Shown: in pieces, positions 8,689 to 15,948 of the stretch
Layout of the letters: the number at the start of each line of letters is the position of its first letter
Numbering within the stretch: position 1 is the stretch's first letter
Virus record (IMG/VR): IMGVR_UViG_3300050821_008916
Location: 1 to 62,477 of that record
DNA length: 62,477 nt
Source of the DNA: a virus
Strand: one strand, 5' to 3'
Notes under the pieces: model-generated
The model's input: only the letters and a program-made list of their open reading frames with translations
Told to the model about the DNA's origin: nothing
Database searches by the model: none
Translations under genes and position numbers: made by a program

Positions 8689-8717
8689 AATTTAGGACAG
8701 ACGGGGGAACTTATCAA
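8689..8717 (-). promoter_or_regulatory. Candidate late promoter before the terminase
   Basis: On the minus strand TTGATA (8717-8712) is followed after 17 bp by TAAATT (8694-8689). The terminase ATG begins only 6 bp downstream, so transcription would start at or near the start codon. Confidence 0.4.
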
Positions 8718-8760
8718 CGAATAAGGTGTTCAAAGCATCTAACCCCCGGAGGACTACGCC

Positions 8761-9012
8761 ATGGGCGGCTGTTTCTCACTTGCGTGGATTGAACAACTCT
8801 GCATCTGGCTGATCATGGTGATTGCGATCGTCTCCATCATTCGCCTGCTGGTGCCCTATTTGATGGGCCTGATCGGCATCCCGCTGGTCGCCCAGATCAT
8901 CAACATCGTGCTGTGGGCCGTGGTCGCGATCATGTGCGTCTACATCATCTTCGCGCTGATCTCCTGCCTGATCGGCTCCGGGGGTGGCCTGATGCACTTT
9001 CCCACTCGATAA
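8761..9012 (+). CDS. Small polytopic membrane protein
   Basis: The 83-aa protein is almost entirely hydrophobic, with segments around residues 8-27, 30-45 and 47-72 that give two or three membrane spans, and a short C-terminal tail. GGAGG lies 8 bases before the ATG. It is the only rightward gene between the leftward accessory block and the leftward late block. Size and topology fit a holin, pore or membrane-exclusion protein, but it is far from the endolysin, so I do not call it a holin. Confidence 0.7.
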   Translation: MGGCFSLAWIEQLCIWLIMVIAIVSIIRLLVPYLMGLIGIPLVAQIINIVLWAVVAIMCVYIIFALISCLIGSGGGLMHFPTR

Positions 9013-9093
9013 CACGACTTCGCGCTTTTACAACGGAAGCGACATACCCGATCCGGACCTTGGCCCGCCTCCGAAACCGATCTGTCGCGGCTG

Positions 9094-9348
9094 TTAGCGC
9101 CCGAACCCCTGCCGCTGCTGGCGATCCAGCTGGCCCATGGCGACGTCAGCCAGGGTCTTGACGGCGGCCCAGAAGATCGACGGTTCTTCCTGGTTGAGCA
9201 TCAGGCTCGAAAACGGCTCACCGACGTCCGGCGGGATCATCAGGAACGCGCCGCCGAATTTCGCAGCCTTGTTCAGCCGGATCTGGGCGGCCATTTCGTC
9301 GAACAGACGGGCGCGGACTTCGGAGGGATCGGGTTGTTCGTCAGTCAT
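9094..9348 (-). CDS. Phage protein of unknown function (84 aa)
   Basis: The start at 9348 overlaps the stop of the upstream gene (ATGA). The protein (MTDEQPDPSEVRARLFDEMA...) is helical in its first half, then holds a hydrophobic patch (FGGAFLMIPPDVG) and a Gln/Arg-rich end (QLDRQQRQGFGR). It is the last gene of the leftward accessory operon and lies convergent with the membrane-protein gene at 8761. No family is recognised. Confidence 0.65.
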   Translation of the reverse strand: MTDEQPDPSEVRARLFDEMAAQIRLNKAAKFGGAFLMIPPDVGEPFSSLMLNQEEPSIFWAAVKTLADVAMGQLDRQQRQGFGR

Positions 9349-9563
9349 TGAGATGAAACCGTAACGGCGGTTACGCTGGCTTCCCCTCGCTTTGCATCCC
9401 ATAACGCATCAATATGATCGTCGGTGTGCATAATTGATATCGAACACTGGGCTTCCACGACTAGCCAGTTAACGATGGCAGCGCGTCGCGTGGGACTAAC
9501 ACTTCTTATATTAATTCCGTCACCATCGACTACCGCCCAACCATCTTTGTTAAAGATGCTCAC
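9345..9563 (-). CDS. Phage protein of unknown function (72 aa, GTG start)
   Basis: GTG 9563 overlaps the TGA of the KTSC gene (GTGA), and its own TGA overlaps the next ATG. The sequence has a short alpha/beta pattern (WAVVDGDGINIRSVSPTRRAAIVNWLVVE) and the acidic patch HTDDHIDALWD. The double overlap supports translational coupling. The function is unknown. Confidence 0.65.
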   Translation of the reverse strand: MSIFNKDGWAVVDGDGINIRSVSPTRRAAIVNWLVVEAQCSISIMHTDDHIDALWDAKRGEASVTAVTVSSQ

Positions 9564-9778
9564 ACGTACCTCCAGTCCGTCGCAAACGGCTTGATCTCGC
9601 TCAAAAACATCCCGCCGACCGAACCGGCGCGGGACAGGCGGTCAGCATCCGATTCCTCAAAACCCTTGTAGGCAGCGGTGCGGCCCTTCTTCAGGAAGGT
9701 CACCAGCAACTCCCCGGTCTCATCATCCCACCCGACTTCGGAAATCATCTCGGAGAGAACTGGTTTACTCCATGCCAT
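9560..9778 (-). CDS. KTSC-domain protein
   Basis: From ATG 9778 (GGGG 7 bases upstream) this 72-aa protein matches the KTSC pattern: an early Ser/Glu strand (VLSEMISEVGWDDETGELLVTFL), a glycine turn (KKGRTAAYKGF) and a C-terminal A-x-S-x-G-x-F-x-x-x-I-K motif (AGSVGGMFLSEIKPF). KTSC modules occur alone in many phages and fused to lysyl-tRNA synthetase-like proteins. Their biochemical role is not settled. An earlier in-frame ATG at 9814 is unlikely because it overlaps the micropeptide gene and lacks a box. Confidence 0.75.
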   Translation of the reverse strand: MAWSKPVLSEMISEVGWDDETGELLVTFLKKGRTAAYKGFEESDADRLSRAGSVGGMFLSEIKPFATDWRYV

Positions 9779-9921
9779 CAGTGTGCCCCCACATGAATTA
9801 AAGTAACCGTCCACGCAATAAACCCGCCGCCAAAAAAAATAGCGAAGAAAATAATAAATGCGGCTCGCCCTAACGGTCCGGCATTATCCCACCACGATCC
9901 GTTTCTAGGTCCGAACTGCAT
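9778..9921 (-). CDS. Single-span membrane micropeptide (47 aa)
   Basis: ATG 9921 has GGAGAAGG just upstream and lies inside the last codons of the glycosyltransferase gene. Its TGA overlaps the ATG of the KTSC gene (TGATG). Residues 19-42 are hydrophobic (AAFIIFFAIFFGGGFIAW), predicting one membrane helix with a short polar N-terminal tail. It is one of several tiny membrane proteins wedged between genes of this operon. Confidence 0.65.
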   Translation of the reverse strand: MQFGPRNGSWWDNAGPLGRAAFIIFFAIFFGGGFIAWTVTLIHVGAH

Positions 9922-11314
9922 CGACCTTCTCCTTCAACGCTTCGACGATCCGCTCGAACACGGGCTCCCAGCGCATGTCGTCGGATTGCTGAAAAACTCG
10001 GTGCTTAGGGGTCCACAACCGATCCGATTTTTCGTCGGCACCCAGTCTGTAGTCTCGGCCCAAATAGCTATACGGGATCCAGCATTCCTTATGGGCCATC
10101 GAGCAAATATGTCCGAGGGCCGACTCGACACTGATAACCAAATCCAGTTCTGGCAATATTGAACAGGTATCTGCGACATCTCTGATGTACCCCGATAAAT
10201 CGCGAACGAGCGGGGCAAATCCCCACAGGTTCAAATCCGCTTTCTTCTGGTCAACCTGCAACGAGTATAGCTGAATTCCGGGGACGCGGTACAACTCCAT
10301 GAAGTGGTGTATCGGAATGTTCCGGTGCTTGTCGATTTCGTTCATCGGGCTGCCGGCCCATGCGATGCCGATGTGAAACTTGCGATCGGGCACCTTCCAC
10401 TGGTTGCTCATGGGCGGGCGGGGCATGTCGATGTTCGGCGCCTGCTTTATTTCGTCGTCGGTCAGTCCCAGTGCAAAGGGCAGGGATACAAAGGTCGACC
10501 AGGCATCGGCGTCGCCAGGAAAATTAGAGGGCGAAGGAAGGAAATTGAGATTTTGTAAATGCCGAAAGGCGTGTTCAAAAACACGGCGCAATTCACTCTG
10601 TACGCACATGTGAACATAGCGGCATCGATGTGACGCTTGTTCAACAAATCGCGCATACGAAAGCGTATCACCGAGACCTTGATCGGCCACAAGGAACAGC
10701 GTCTTGCCATGTTCGCCCTTCCATTTCGGATACGGATACAACAAAAAATTCGGCAGCCGGGCCGGAAAGCGGGCCTCGAACGCCTTCAGCCCGGCAGCAT
10801 ACTGCCCGTCGAACAGCAGCGCAAAAGCCAACTGGAATTCGGCCAGCGCCATCGCCTCGCCGTTGTTCCTGTCGGCGAGATCGAAGCACTTTTGCGCATA
10901 GCCGACCGCCAGGTCGGTCTGCCCGAGGGTTGTGTGACAAAGCCCGAGGTGCATGTAAGGCAGCGACAACTTCGCATCGATCTTCAACGCGGCGTGCAGG
11001 TGCTCGATCGCCTCCCGCTGACCGCCGATCTTCATCAGCGCCCATGCCAAATTGGTCAGCAGGTGGGCCTTCTCGGTCGGGGTGTGGCTGTCGGCCTCCA
11101 GCGAGCGGCGGAACAGGGCAACAGCGGCGTGCGGACGGTCGAGATCCACGGCGTTGCAGCCGTTGGCGTAGAAGGCGTGGCCCCAAAGGGGGTCTGCAAA
11201 ACAAGCACTGGCGTAGAGCTGATAGGCATGGTCGATATTGCCCGCCTTCGACTTGTCAGCTGCCGCTATCTCGGCTTGCTGGATCAGTTTGGTGGCGTGC
11301 GCGCGGTTACCCAT
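9905..11314 (-). CDS. TPR-domain glycosyltransferase-like protein
   Basis: The start at 11314 is chosen (GGGGAAG box, 8-nt overlap with the upstream stop), giving 469 aa. The N-terminal half contains tetratricopeptide-like helical repeats (AYQLYASACFADPLWGHAF, AVALFRRSLEADSHTPTEK, AIEHLHAALKIDAKLSLPY). The C-terminal half has the look of a GT-B glycosyltransferase of the GT9/GT41-like kind: LFLVADQGLGDTLSYARFV, a HIGIAWAGSP segment with a Gly-rich turn, and DLVISVESALGHICSMAHKE near the donor site. Such fusions transfer sugars to proteins or glycans. It follows other sugar genes in the same operon. The substrate is unknown. Confidence 0.75.
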   Translation of the reverse strand: MGNRAHATKLIQQAEIAAADKSKAGNIDHAYQLYASACFADPLWGHAFYANGCNAVDLDRPHAAVALFRRSLEADSHTPTEKAHLLTNLAWALMKIGGQREAIEHLHAALKIDAKLSLPYMHLGLCHTTLGQTDLAVGYAQKCFDLADRNNGEAMALAEFQLAFALLFDGQYAAGLKAFEARFPARLPNFLLYPYPKWKGEHGKTLFLVADQGLGDTLSYARFVEQASHRCRYVHMCVQSELRRVFEHAFRHLQNLNFLPSPSNFPGDADAWSTFVSLPFALGLTDDEIKQAPNIDMPRPPMSNQWKVPDRKFHIGIAWAGSPMNEIDKHRNIPIHHFMELYRVPGIQLYSLQVDQKKADLNLWGFAPLVRDLSGYIRDVADTCSILPELDLVISVESALGHICSMAHKECWIPYSYLGRDYRLGADEKSDRLWTPKHRVFQQSDDMRWEPVFERIVEALKEKVDAVRT

Positions 11315-11522
11315 CCAGCTTCCCCGTCCACTCAAGCCTAAACGCGTGCGCCCGGCAGATACCGTGGCCGATGCCGACACGGCGACCGATCTTGGCATCG
11401 GGCTCACCGAACGAGAAATCGTGGACGTACTCGTTCGTGTCTTCCCGCTGCCGCACGGCTTCGCCGGCCGCGCAGTGCGGGCACAGGTTGTTACAGTTTA
11501 TTTTGAATTCAGCGGGGGTCAT
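11307..11522 (-). CDS. Cys/His-rich small protein (71 aa)
   Basis: From ATG 11522, overlapping the stop of the micropeptide gene upstream, the protein shows a possible metal site: C-x3-C-x2-C near the N-terminus (NCNNLCPHC) and H-G-I-C-R-A-H later. This resembles small rhizobial-phage proteins that contain a Cys/His cluster. Its stop lies inside the start of the glycosyltransferase gene. No function is assigned. Confidence 0.65.
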   Translation of the reverse strand: MTPAEFKINCNNLCPHCAAGEAVRQREDTNEYVHDFSFGEPDAKIGRRVGIGHGICRAHAFRLEWTGKLDG

Positions 11523-11605
11523 GGCCGAATAATCCTGTGGATAACAAAATAAATTGCCCACCCGATCACCATGCCGCACATCAAACCCTGAATGAATTCG
11601 CTCAC
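11519..11605 (-). CDS. Membrane micropeptide (28 aa, GTG start)
   Basis: GTG 11605 overlaps the recombinase TGA (GTGA), with GGAGG 7 bases upstream. The TGA overlaps the next ATG at 11522. The peptide (SEFIQGLMCGMVIGWAIYFV then IHRIIRP) holds one hydrophobic helix and a basic end. Its short length makes chance a concern, but the strong box and coupling at both ends argue for a real gene. Confidence 0.5.
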   Translation of the reverse strand: MSEFIQGLMCGMVIGWAIYFVIHRIIRP

Positions 11606-12294
11606 GTCCTCGCCTCCATCACCACTCGCCGGATCGCCATCGGCGTGAAGGGCTTGCCGGAACGGGACAGCAATTTCAGTTCAACCAAAGCCGTGCTGAT
11701 GGCCGGCAAACTCATGCCCGCGTTGTAGCCAGAAATCATGCCGGCTTTCGCTTCCAGTTCGCGCATATCTTCTTCCAGAGTCGCTGCCCGCCCCTCTCCC
11801 ACCTTCCGGTAACCGAACGGGACATTGCCCACCGGCCCGCCCTTGGCCTTCTTGGCCCGCCGGCCGTCAGCGGTGCGCTCCTTGATCCGGATGCGCTCCA
11901 TGTCGGCCACCGCCGCCAGGATCGTCATGATCAGCTTGCCGACCCCGGCGGATACCGGCTCGTGGGAGATGTCGAACAGCACGAGGTCGACACCACGCTT
12001 CTTGAACTCGTCGAACATGTCGATGGCGTCGGACGCGCTGCGGAACATGCGGTCGAGCTTCGAGGCCACGACGATATCGCCCGGCTTCATGTCGGCGAGC
12101 AGCCGGGCACCGGCCTCGCGCTTGGCCAGCCGGACCGCGCCGGATACGCCCGCGTCGGTGTAAATCTGGACGTCAAGACTGTGGGCACCGCGGATGCGGG
12201 CGAAGCCCTCGATCACATCGGTCTGGACCTGCAGGGACGAGCGATCATCCTTGGCCTGATCCGCCGAGCTTACACGCGCATATCCGAGAATCAT
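11602..12294 (-). CDS. Serine recombinase (resolvase/invertase type)
   Basis: The start at 12294 follows a strong GGAGGGG box, giving 230 aa. The catalytic domain begins GYARVSSADQ with the nucleophile Ser at residue 9. It continues with YTDAGVSGA, R-x-G-A-R-x-L, the D-I-V-V-A-S-K-L-D-R-M-F-R motif (residues 73-85), E-R-I-R-I-K-E-R-T and a C-terminal DNA-binding helix-turn-helix (MSLPAISTALVE). The length fits resolvases and invertases, not large serine integrases. It could resolve multimers, invert a segment or mark a mobile insertion. It has its own sigma-70-like promoter inside the operon. I found no inverted crossover sites flanking a segment. Confidence 0.88.
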   Translation of the reverse strand: MILGYARVSSADQAKDDRSSLQVQTDVIEGFARIRGAHSLDVQIYTDAGVSGAVRLAKREAGARLLADMKPGDIVVASKLDRMFRSASDAIDMFDEFKKRGVDLVLFDISHEPVSAGVGKLIMTILAAVADMERIRIKERTADGRRAKKAKGGPVGNVPFGYRKVGEGRAATLEEDMRELEAKAGMISGYNAGMSLPAISTALVELKLLSRSGKPFTPMAIRRVVMEART

Positions 12295-12312
12295 GCTCCC
12301 CTCCTGTGTTAT

Positions 12313-12347
12313 GTAGTCAATATGCGCTACGCCGACACCTTCGTCAA
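12313..12347 (-). promoter_or_regulatory. Recombinase promoter with palindromic operator
   Basis: On the minus strand TTGACG (12347-12342) is followed after 17 bp by CATATT (12324-12319), ending 24 bp before the recombinase ATG. An inverted repeat GTAGC-N8-ACTAC (12330-12313) covers the -10. A near-identical element lies at 16966-16983. Confidence 0.6.
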
Positions 12348-13340
12348 GGCTTGATCCCGCACCCACGGGTACGTCATGGCAAGCCCGTTCCACAATGATG
12401 TCATGGGCTCCCACTGCAACACCGTCCGGCACAAGGTGTTGTCCGATCCCCTCGCCTGCACCCCGGACGGACCCGGCACCGATTTCCACGCCAGCACCTT
12501 GTTGGCCACCCGGCACACCGTCACGAACAGTTCCTCCACCGTCACGGTTTCCGAATGCGCGATATTGACCGGCTGGCCGTAGCCGGACGTCATCAGGCGC
12601 AGGATGCCGTCGATCACGTCGTCGACGTAGGTGTAAGATCGTCGAGCATGGGCGTCCCCCCAGAGATCGACGACGCCGGCGTAGGATGCCTGCGCAACCT
12701 TGCGACAAATTGCTGCCGGCGCCTTCGCGCGATCGCCATCCCATGCGCAATACGGGCCATAAGTATTTCCGATTCGTCCCACCCGGATATTGAATCCGTA
12801 GTTGCGGGCGTAGGCGTCGTAGAGTTTTTCGGCATACAATTTCTCCTGGCCGAAGGCGAAGGTGTCGAAGCGGGCGTCGGTTTCCCGGTGCGCCGCATTT
12901 CGTTCTGACTCGTGAATCCCGAAACCCAATCGTTCCCCCGAAAAAGGATCGATCTCGAATTTGTCCGGATACACGCACTGGCTGGATGCGAAAAAAATCT
13001 TGTTGCAGTTGCCGGTTTTCCGGATCGCTTCCAGCGTGTGCAGATTGATCTTCAGGGAGTTCGTAAGAATGTCAGCGTCATGACTACCAACGCCGATATA
13101 CCCCAAACCACCCACATCGCCGGCGAGCTGGAAAACTTCGTCAAAAGCGTGACGGTGAAAATGAGCGTGGAAATCAGCGACATTCGTAAGATCAAGGATG
13201 TTGTACTCATCGGCCACCGACTTTCGATAAGGAGGATGTTTTCGCGCGACACTGACGACGTAATGGCCTTCGGCTTTCAGCCGATGTTCAAGATGACCCC
13301 CGAGGAAGCCGGCGGCGCCGAGCACAAGAACTTTTTTCAT
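12327..13340 (-). CDS. NAD-dependent nucleotide-sugar epimerase/dehydratase (SDR family)
   Basis: This 337-aa protein is an extended short-chain dehydrogenase. The Rossmann motif is GAAGFLGGH (residues 8-16), followed by YNILDL, LAGDVGGLGYIG, the catalytic-Ser strand FFASSQCVYP and the C-terminal motif RSYTYVDDVIDGI, as in GDP-fucose synthase and GDP-mannose-3,5-epimerase relatives. The usual YxxxK reads F-G-Q-E-K, with Phe (TTC) in place of the catalytic Tyr, so activity may be altered or lost. It lies among glycosyltransferase genes and would supply or modify their nucleotide sugar. Its 3' end covers the recombinase promoter. Confidence 0.88.
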   Translation of the reverse strand: MKKVLVLGAAGFLGGHLEHRLKAEGHYVVSVARKHPPYRKSVADEYNILDLTNVADFHAHFHRHAFDEVFQLAGDVGGLGYIGVGSHDADILTNSLKINLHTLEAIRKTGNCNKIFFASSQCVYPDKFEIDPFSGERLGFGIHESERNAAHRETDARFDTFAFGQEKLYAEKLYDAYARNYGFNIRVGRIGNTYGPYCAWDGDRAKAPAAICRKVAQASYAGVVDLWGDAHARRSYTYVDDVIDGILRLMTSGYGQPVNIAHSETVTVEELFVTVCRVANKVLAWKSVPGPSGVQARGSDNTLCRTVLQWEPMTSLWNGLAMTYPWVRDQALTKVSA

Positions 13341-13450
13341 TTTTTAGTCTTCCTTGCCGCGATCGAAGCCAGAAAAAGCAATGCGCCGGCGAGGGCAAAC
13401 CACGTCGACCAGTACCTGTACAATCTCGCCAGCGCCTGTGCTTCGGTCAT
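13337..13450 (-). CDS. Single-span membrane micropeptide (37 aa)
   Basis: ATG 13450 overlaps the TGA of the glycosyltransferase upstream (ATGA), with GGAGG 5 bases before it. Its TGA overlaps the epimerase ATG. The peptide has an amphipathic start (TEAQALARLYRYW), one membrane helix (STWFALAGALLFLASIAA) and a basic tail RKTKK that would stay in the cytoplasm. Confidence 0.65.
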   Translation of the reverse strand: MTEAQALARLYRYWSTWFALAGALLFLASIAARKTKK

Positions 13451-14679
13451 TTCGCCTCCGGTAACTGCTCCCAATCGAACCTGAACGTATCATCCAGCAG
13501 CTGCGGGTCGGCGGTCGCCAGCCCGTGAAACACCGCTCCCTCGGCCAGCTCGCACGTCACCGTCCTCGGGACCGGACCGCCCGGCACGTCGATCCGGATG
13601 AACTCCTGCTGGCCGCCGGGAAGATCCGGCGCGAAGTTAAATCCAGAGCGGGTATCCGTGATGGCCACCCGTGCGCCGGTGCTGCCGCCAGTGACGAGGA
13701 AGGACGAAGTACCAGAAATATGCACCGAGAGAGACGCGCCGCCCGGACCAGCGCGGTAGAGGAACGGCCCCCAGCCTTGCTGCCATTGCAACTCCAAAGT
13801 TCCTTGCCATGTTGCCCCCGGGATTGCCCTGGCCTGATGCGGAAAAAACAGCATGCCTGCACCGTCGCGGTGGATGATATCGGGCCGTTCGAATTTGTAA
13901 ATGCCCTCGTGGAGCATTTGCAGGTTGTCTCGATAGAGATCGAACATAGCGGAACGCTGATCGCGTTCACTGTGTGTCGTAAGAATCAGGCCCTGCTGTT
14001 CAAGCGGAGGATCCTGGCCGATCATCTGGCACTTCGCGGGCGTCAGCGCGAGGCTGGCAAGGCCGTGGCGGGCGAGCTGGGCCTCCCATCCCCAGTCGGT
14101 GGTGACGAAGTGCTCCTGGCCGCGGAAGGCAGCGTAGGTGCGCAGGTCTATGCCGGATAGCTGGGCGAACAGCTTGCAGTTGTCGGGCCACCAATGGGTC
14201 CGGAAGGATCGCAGCACGATCTCCGCGGCTTCTCGGGTGAAGATGACGATGCCGGCACCAAGGTTGTGCATAATGGCATATTGATCGCGTTGGATAAGGA
14301 CGCGATCGACGTAGCTGCGAGGAGAGACAGCTCCGACGGAAAGACCATTGGCTTTCCCTTTCTCGAACAAGGCGAGGGTTGGTTCGAACCAGTCGGGATC
14401 AAGCAGGACGTCATTTTCGAGCAGGCCGATGTGGGTGTAGTCAGCCTGCGCCGCCAACATTTTCGACAGCTTCCACGCGATCGCGGCGTCGGCACCGCCG
14501 CCGACATCAACATCGTAATATGTAGCGTAAGAAGCGTTGGCGCTAACAAATCGCAAACCTTCTTTCGTGGTCGATCCGTCGCACCAGTACAGCGCGTGCT
14601 GACCGTCCCGAAGGACTGGAAATGTCTGCTCGGTCAGGTCGACCTGATCCTTCGTCGAATAGGCAATCGCTAGTTTCAT
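13447..14679 (-). CDS. Glycosyltransferase with C-terminal beta domain
   Basis: From ATG 14679 the protein is 410 aa. The first 220 residues resemble a GT-A glycosyltransferase: a KLAIAYSTKDQVDLTEQTFPV start, a donor-binding strand with the acidic END motif (THIGLLENDVLLDPDWFEP), and VTTDWGWEAQLARHGLA, which suits an acceptor or catalytic segment. The last 150 residues are beta-rich (GGASLSVHISGTSSFLVTGG) and may be a carbohydrate-binding or lectin-like module. It neighbours a second glycosyltransferase and the epimerase. The sugar and acceptor cannot be read from sequence. Confidence 0.7.
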   Translation of the reverse strand: MKLAIAYSTKDQVDLTEQTFPVLRDGQHALYWCDGSTTKEGLRFVSANASYATYYDVDVGGGADAAIAWKLSKMLAAQADYTHIGLLENDVLLDPDWFEPTLALFEKGKANGLSVGAVSPRSYVDRVLIQRDQYAIMHNLGAGIVIFTREAAEIVLRSFRTHWWPDNCKLFAQLSGIDLRTYAAFRGQEHFVTTDWGWEAQLARHGLASLALTPAKCQMIGQDPPLEQQGLILTTHSERDQRSAMFDLYRDNLQMLHEGIYKFERPDIIHRDGAGMLFFPHQARAIPGATWQGTLELQWQQGWGPFLYRAGPGGASLSVHISGTSSFLVTGGSTGARVAITDTRSGFNFAPDLPGGQQEFIRIDVPGGPVPRTVTCELAEGAVFHGLATADPQLLDDTFRFDWEQLPEAK

Positions 14680-14786
14680 CGGCACACCGGCTCCAGCAGG
14701 ACTGCGATAAACGGCACGAACAGGCCGGCGAAAAAAGCCAGCGTGCGGCACCATGTTCCGAGGCGGTAAGACAGAGAATGATTCAC
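14676..14786 (-). CDS. Single-span membrane micropeptide (36 aa, GTG start)
   Basis: GTG 14786 overlaps the upstream TGA (GTGA), and the stop overlaps the ATG of the glycosyltransferase. The peptide has one hydrophobic helix (TLAFFAGLFVPFIAVLLEPV) and a short basic N-terminal part. No good Shine-Dalgarno is seen, so coupling would be needed for translation. Confidence 0.5.
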   Translation of the reverse strand: MNHSLSYRLGTWCRTLAFFAGLFVPFIAVLLEPVCR

Positions 14787-14944
14787 TTTCTGGCCAGTTC
14801 CTTCTTGAGCCAGTTACGCGCGCATTGTAAGGCGCGGATTCGTTCTTCCACGCCTTCAACCGAATATATCATCTCGCTTCCTTGAATATAAACGGCAGGC
14901 TTTCGCGTGGCGTTTTCAATCTTGGTTTGAATTTCCACTTTCAC
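14783..14944 (-). CDS. Small protein between two glycosyltransferase genes (53 aa, GTG start)
   Basis: GTG 14944 overlaps the TGA of the STELLO-like gene, with GAGGGGG 4 bases upstream. The product is charged and helical (EGVEERIRALQCARNWLKKELARK) with an N-terminal beta-hairpin-like part (VEIQTKIENATRKPAVYI). It is coupled at both ends. The function is unknown; it may form part of the sugar-transfer complex. Confidence 0.6.
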   Translation of the reverse strand: MKVEIQTKIENATRKPAVYIQGSEMIYSVEGVEERIRALQCARNWLKKELARK

Positions 14945-15948
14945 AACACCCCCTCGCAATCCTTGAGCCATGTGAACGCAGCGTAGATCGAATCGTCCGG
15001 TATCCACTTGGCCTGACGTTCGAGTTTTCGATAAATAAACCATGTGTCTTCGATCACCGAGTTGCCGGGCAACTCGACAGTATCGATAATGTCCGCCATC
15101 TCGACAATGTGCTCCATCCCGTCGATCTCGGCGCGCAGGTCGGTGAGCAAATTATGCTTGTTGCGCTGCTGGTAGGTGAACGGGGGTCCGAAATGAACGT
15201 GCAGGCCGCGCTCGCGGGCGACCCGCTGCACGATCAGGCTGGCATAGATGTCGTCGTAGCGGCCGACGCCTGGCATCATGAACCATGCCGGTATCAACTC
15301 GCGGATCACGGCGGTGTTCTGACTGTTGAACACGGTGCGCGTCCTCGGGTCGACGACAATGCCGGTTTGCCCGAGCAGGCTGACCGACTGGATGTCAGGG
15401 GCGTCGGCGATGCGGGTGACGGCGTCGATGTCGGGATCTCCCAGTACGAGGCCGGCGGCGACGCCGATCCTGGCGTCCGCCACATGATCCATGGTGACCA
15501 TGCGCGACTTGTCGTGCGGAAAGCCGCGGTGCTTTGTCCGCGGCACCAGCAGGAAGCCGGGATCGAACCAGTTATCGTCGCCGGCGATTTTGAGGCCGTG
15601 GAAGGGCCGCTGAAGGACGCTGAGATGCGCAAAGTGATTCGCGTCGATTGGAAGGTTGTCGTCGTCCCACGAATAGATGACGTCGGCGCCCCACTTCAGC
15701 GCCTCGAGGAAAGCGGTGTTGCGGCGGGAGATCGTGTTCCACCCGATGGCTTCGGAGCACTTGTATTTTTTCTGATAATCCGGGGTCAGCCACGAGTTCA
15801 TCTCGTCGCTCGGCATGTGCTCGGCGATGCCTTTGAAATTCGAATTGTGGTCAAGCGCGATAAAAAATTTCACGTCCGCGCTGCACTTCCTCAACAGCTT
15901 GAGGACGTGGGGGACGTGGATGGTGGTGGTGCAGCATGCGATCTTCAC
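14941..15948 (-). CDS. STELLO/GT-A-type glycosyltransferase with DDD motif
   Basis: The 335-aa protein shows the hallmark of STELLO-type and reversibly-glycosylated-polypeptide-like transferases: RRNTAFLEALKWGADVIYSW followed by the metal-binding triplet DDD (residues 95-97) and NLP. This is the RKNxGYLxAxxxGAxxIxxxDDDN pattern. The N-terminal strand KIACCTTTIHVPHVLKLL starts the Rossmann-like fold, and FMMPGVGRYDDIYASLIVQR later contains a second acidic pair. Enzymes of this kind move sugars from nucleotide donors. It is the first transferase of the island in the transcription direction. Confidence 0.75.
   Translation of the reverse strand: MKIACCTTTIHVPHVLKLLRKCSADVKFFIALDHNSNFKGIAEHMPSDEMNSWLTPDYQKKYKCSEAIGWNTISRRNTAFLEALKWGADVIYSWDDDNLPIDANHFAHLSVLQRPFHGLKIAGDDNWFDPGFLLVPRTKHRGFPHDKSRMVTMDHVADARIGVAAGLVLGDPDIDAVTRIADAPDIQSVSLLGQTGIVVDPRTRTVFNSQNTAVIRELIPAWFMMPGVGRYDDIYASLIVQRVARERGLHVHFGPPFTYQQRNKHNLLTDLRAEIDGMEHIVEMADIIDTVELPGNSVIEDTWFIYRKLERQAKWIPDDSIYAAFTWLKDCEGVL

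Noticed and set aside
7417-8724. Rightward open frame (435 codons) opposite the terminase
   Set aside because: Shadow of the terminase gene; low-likelihood composition and no upstream signals.
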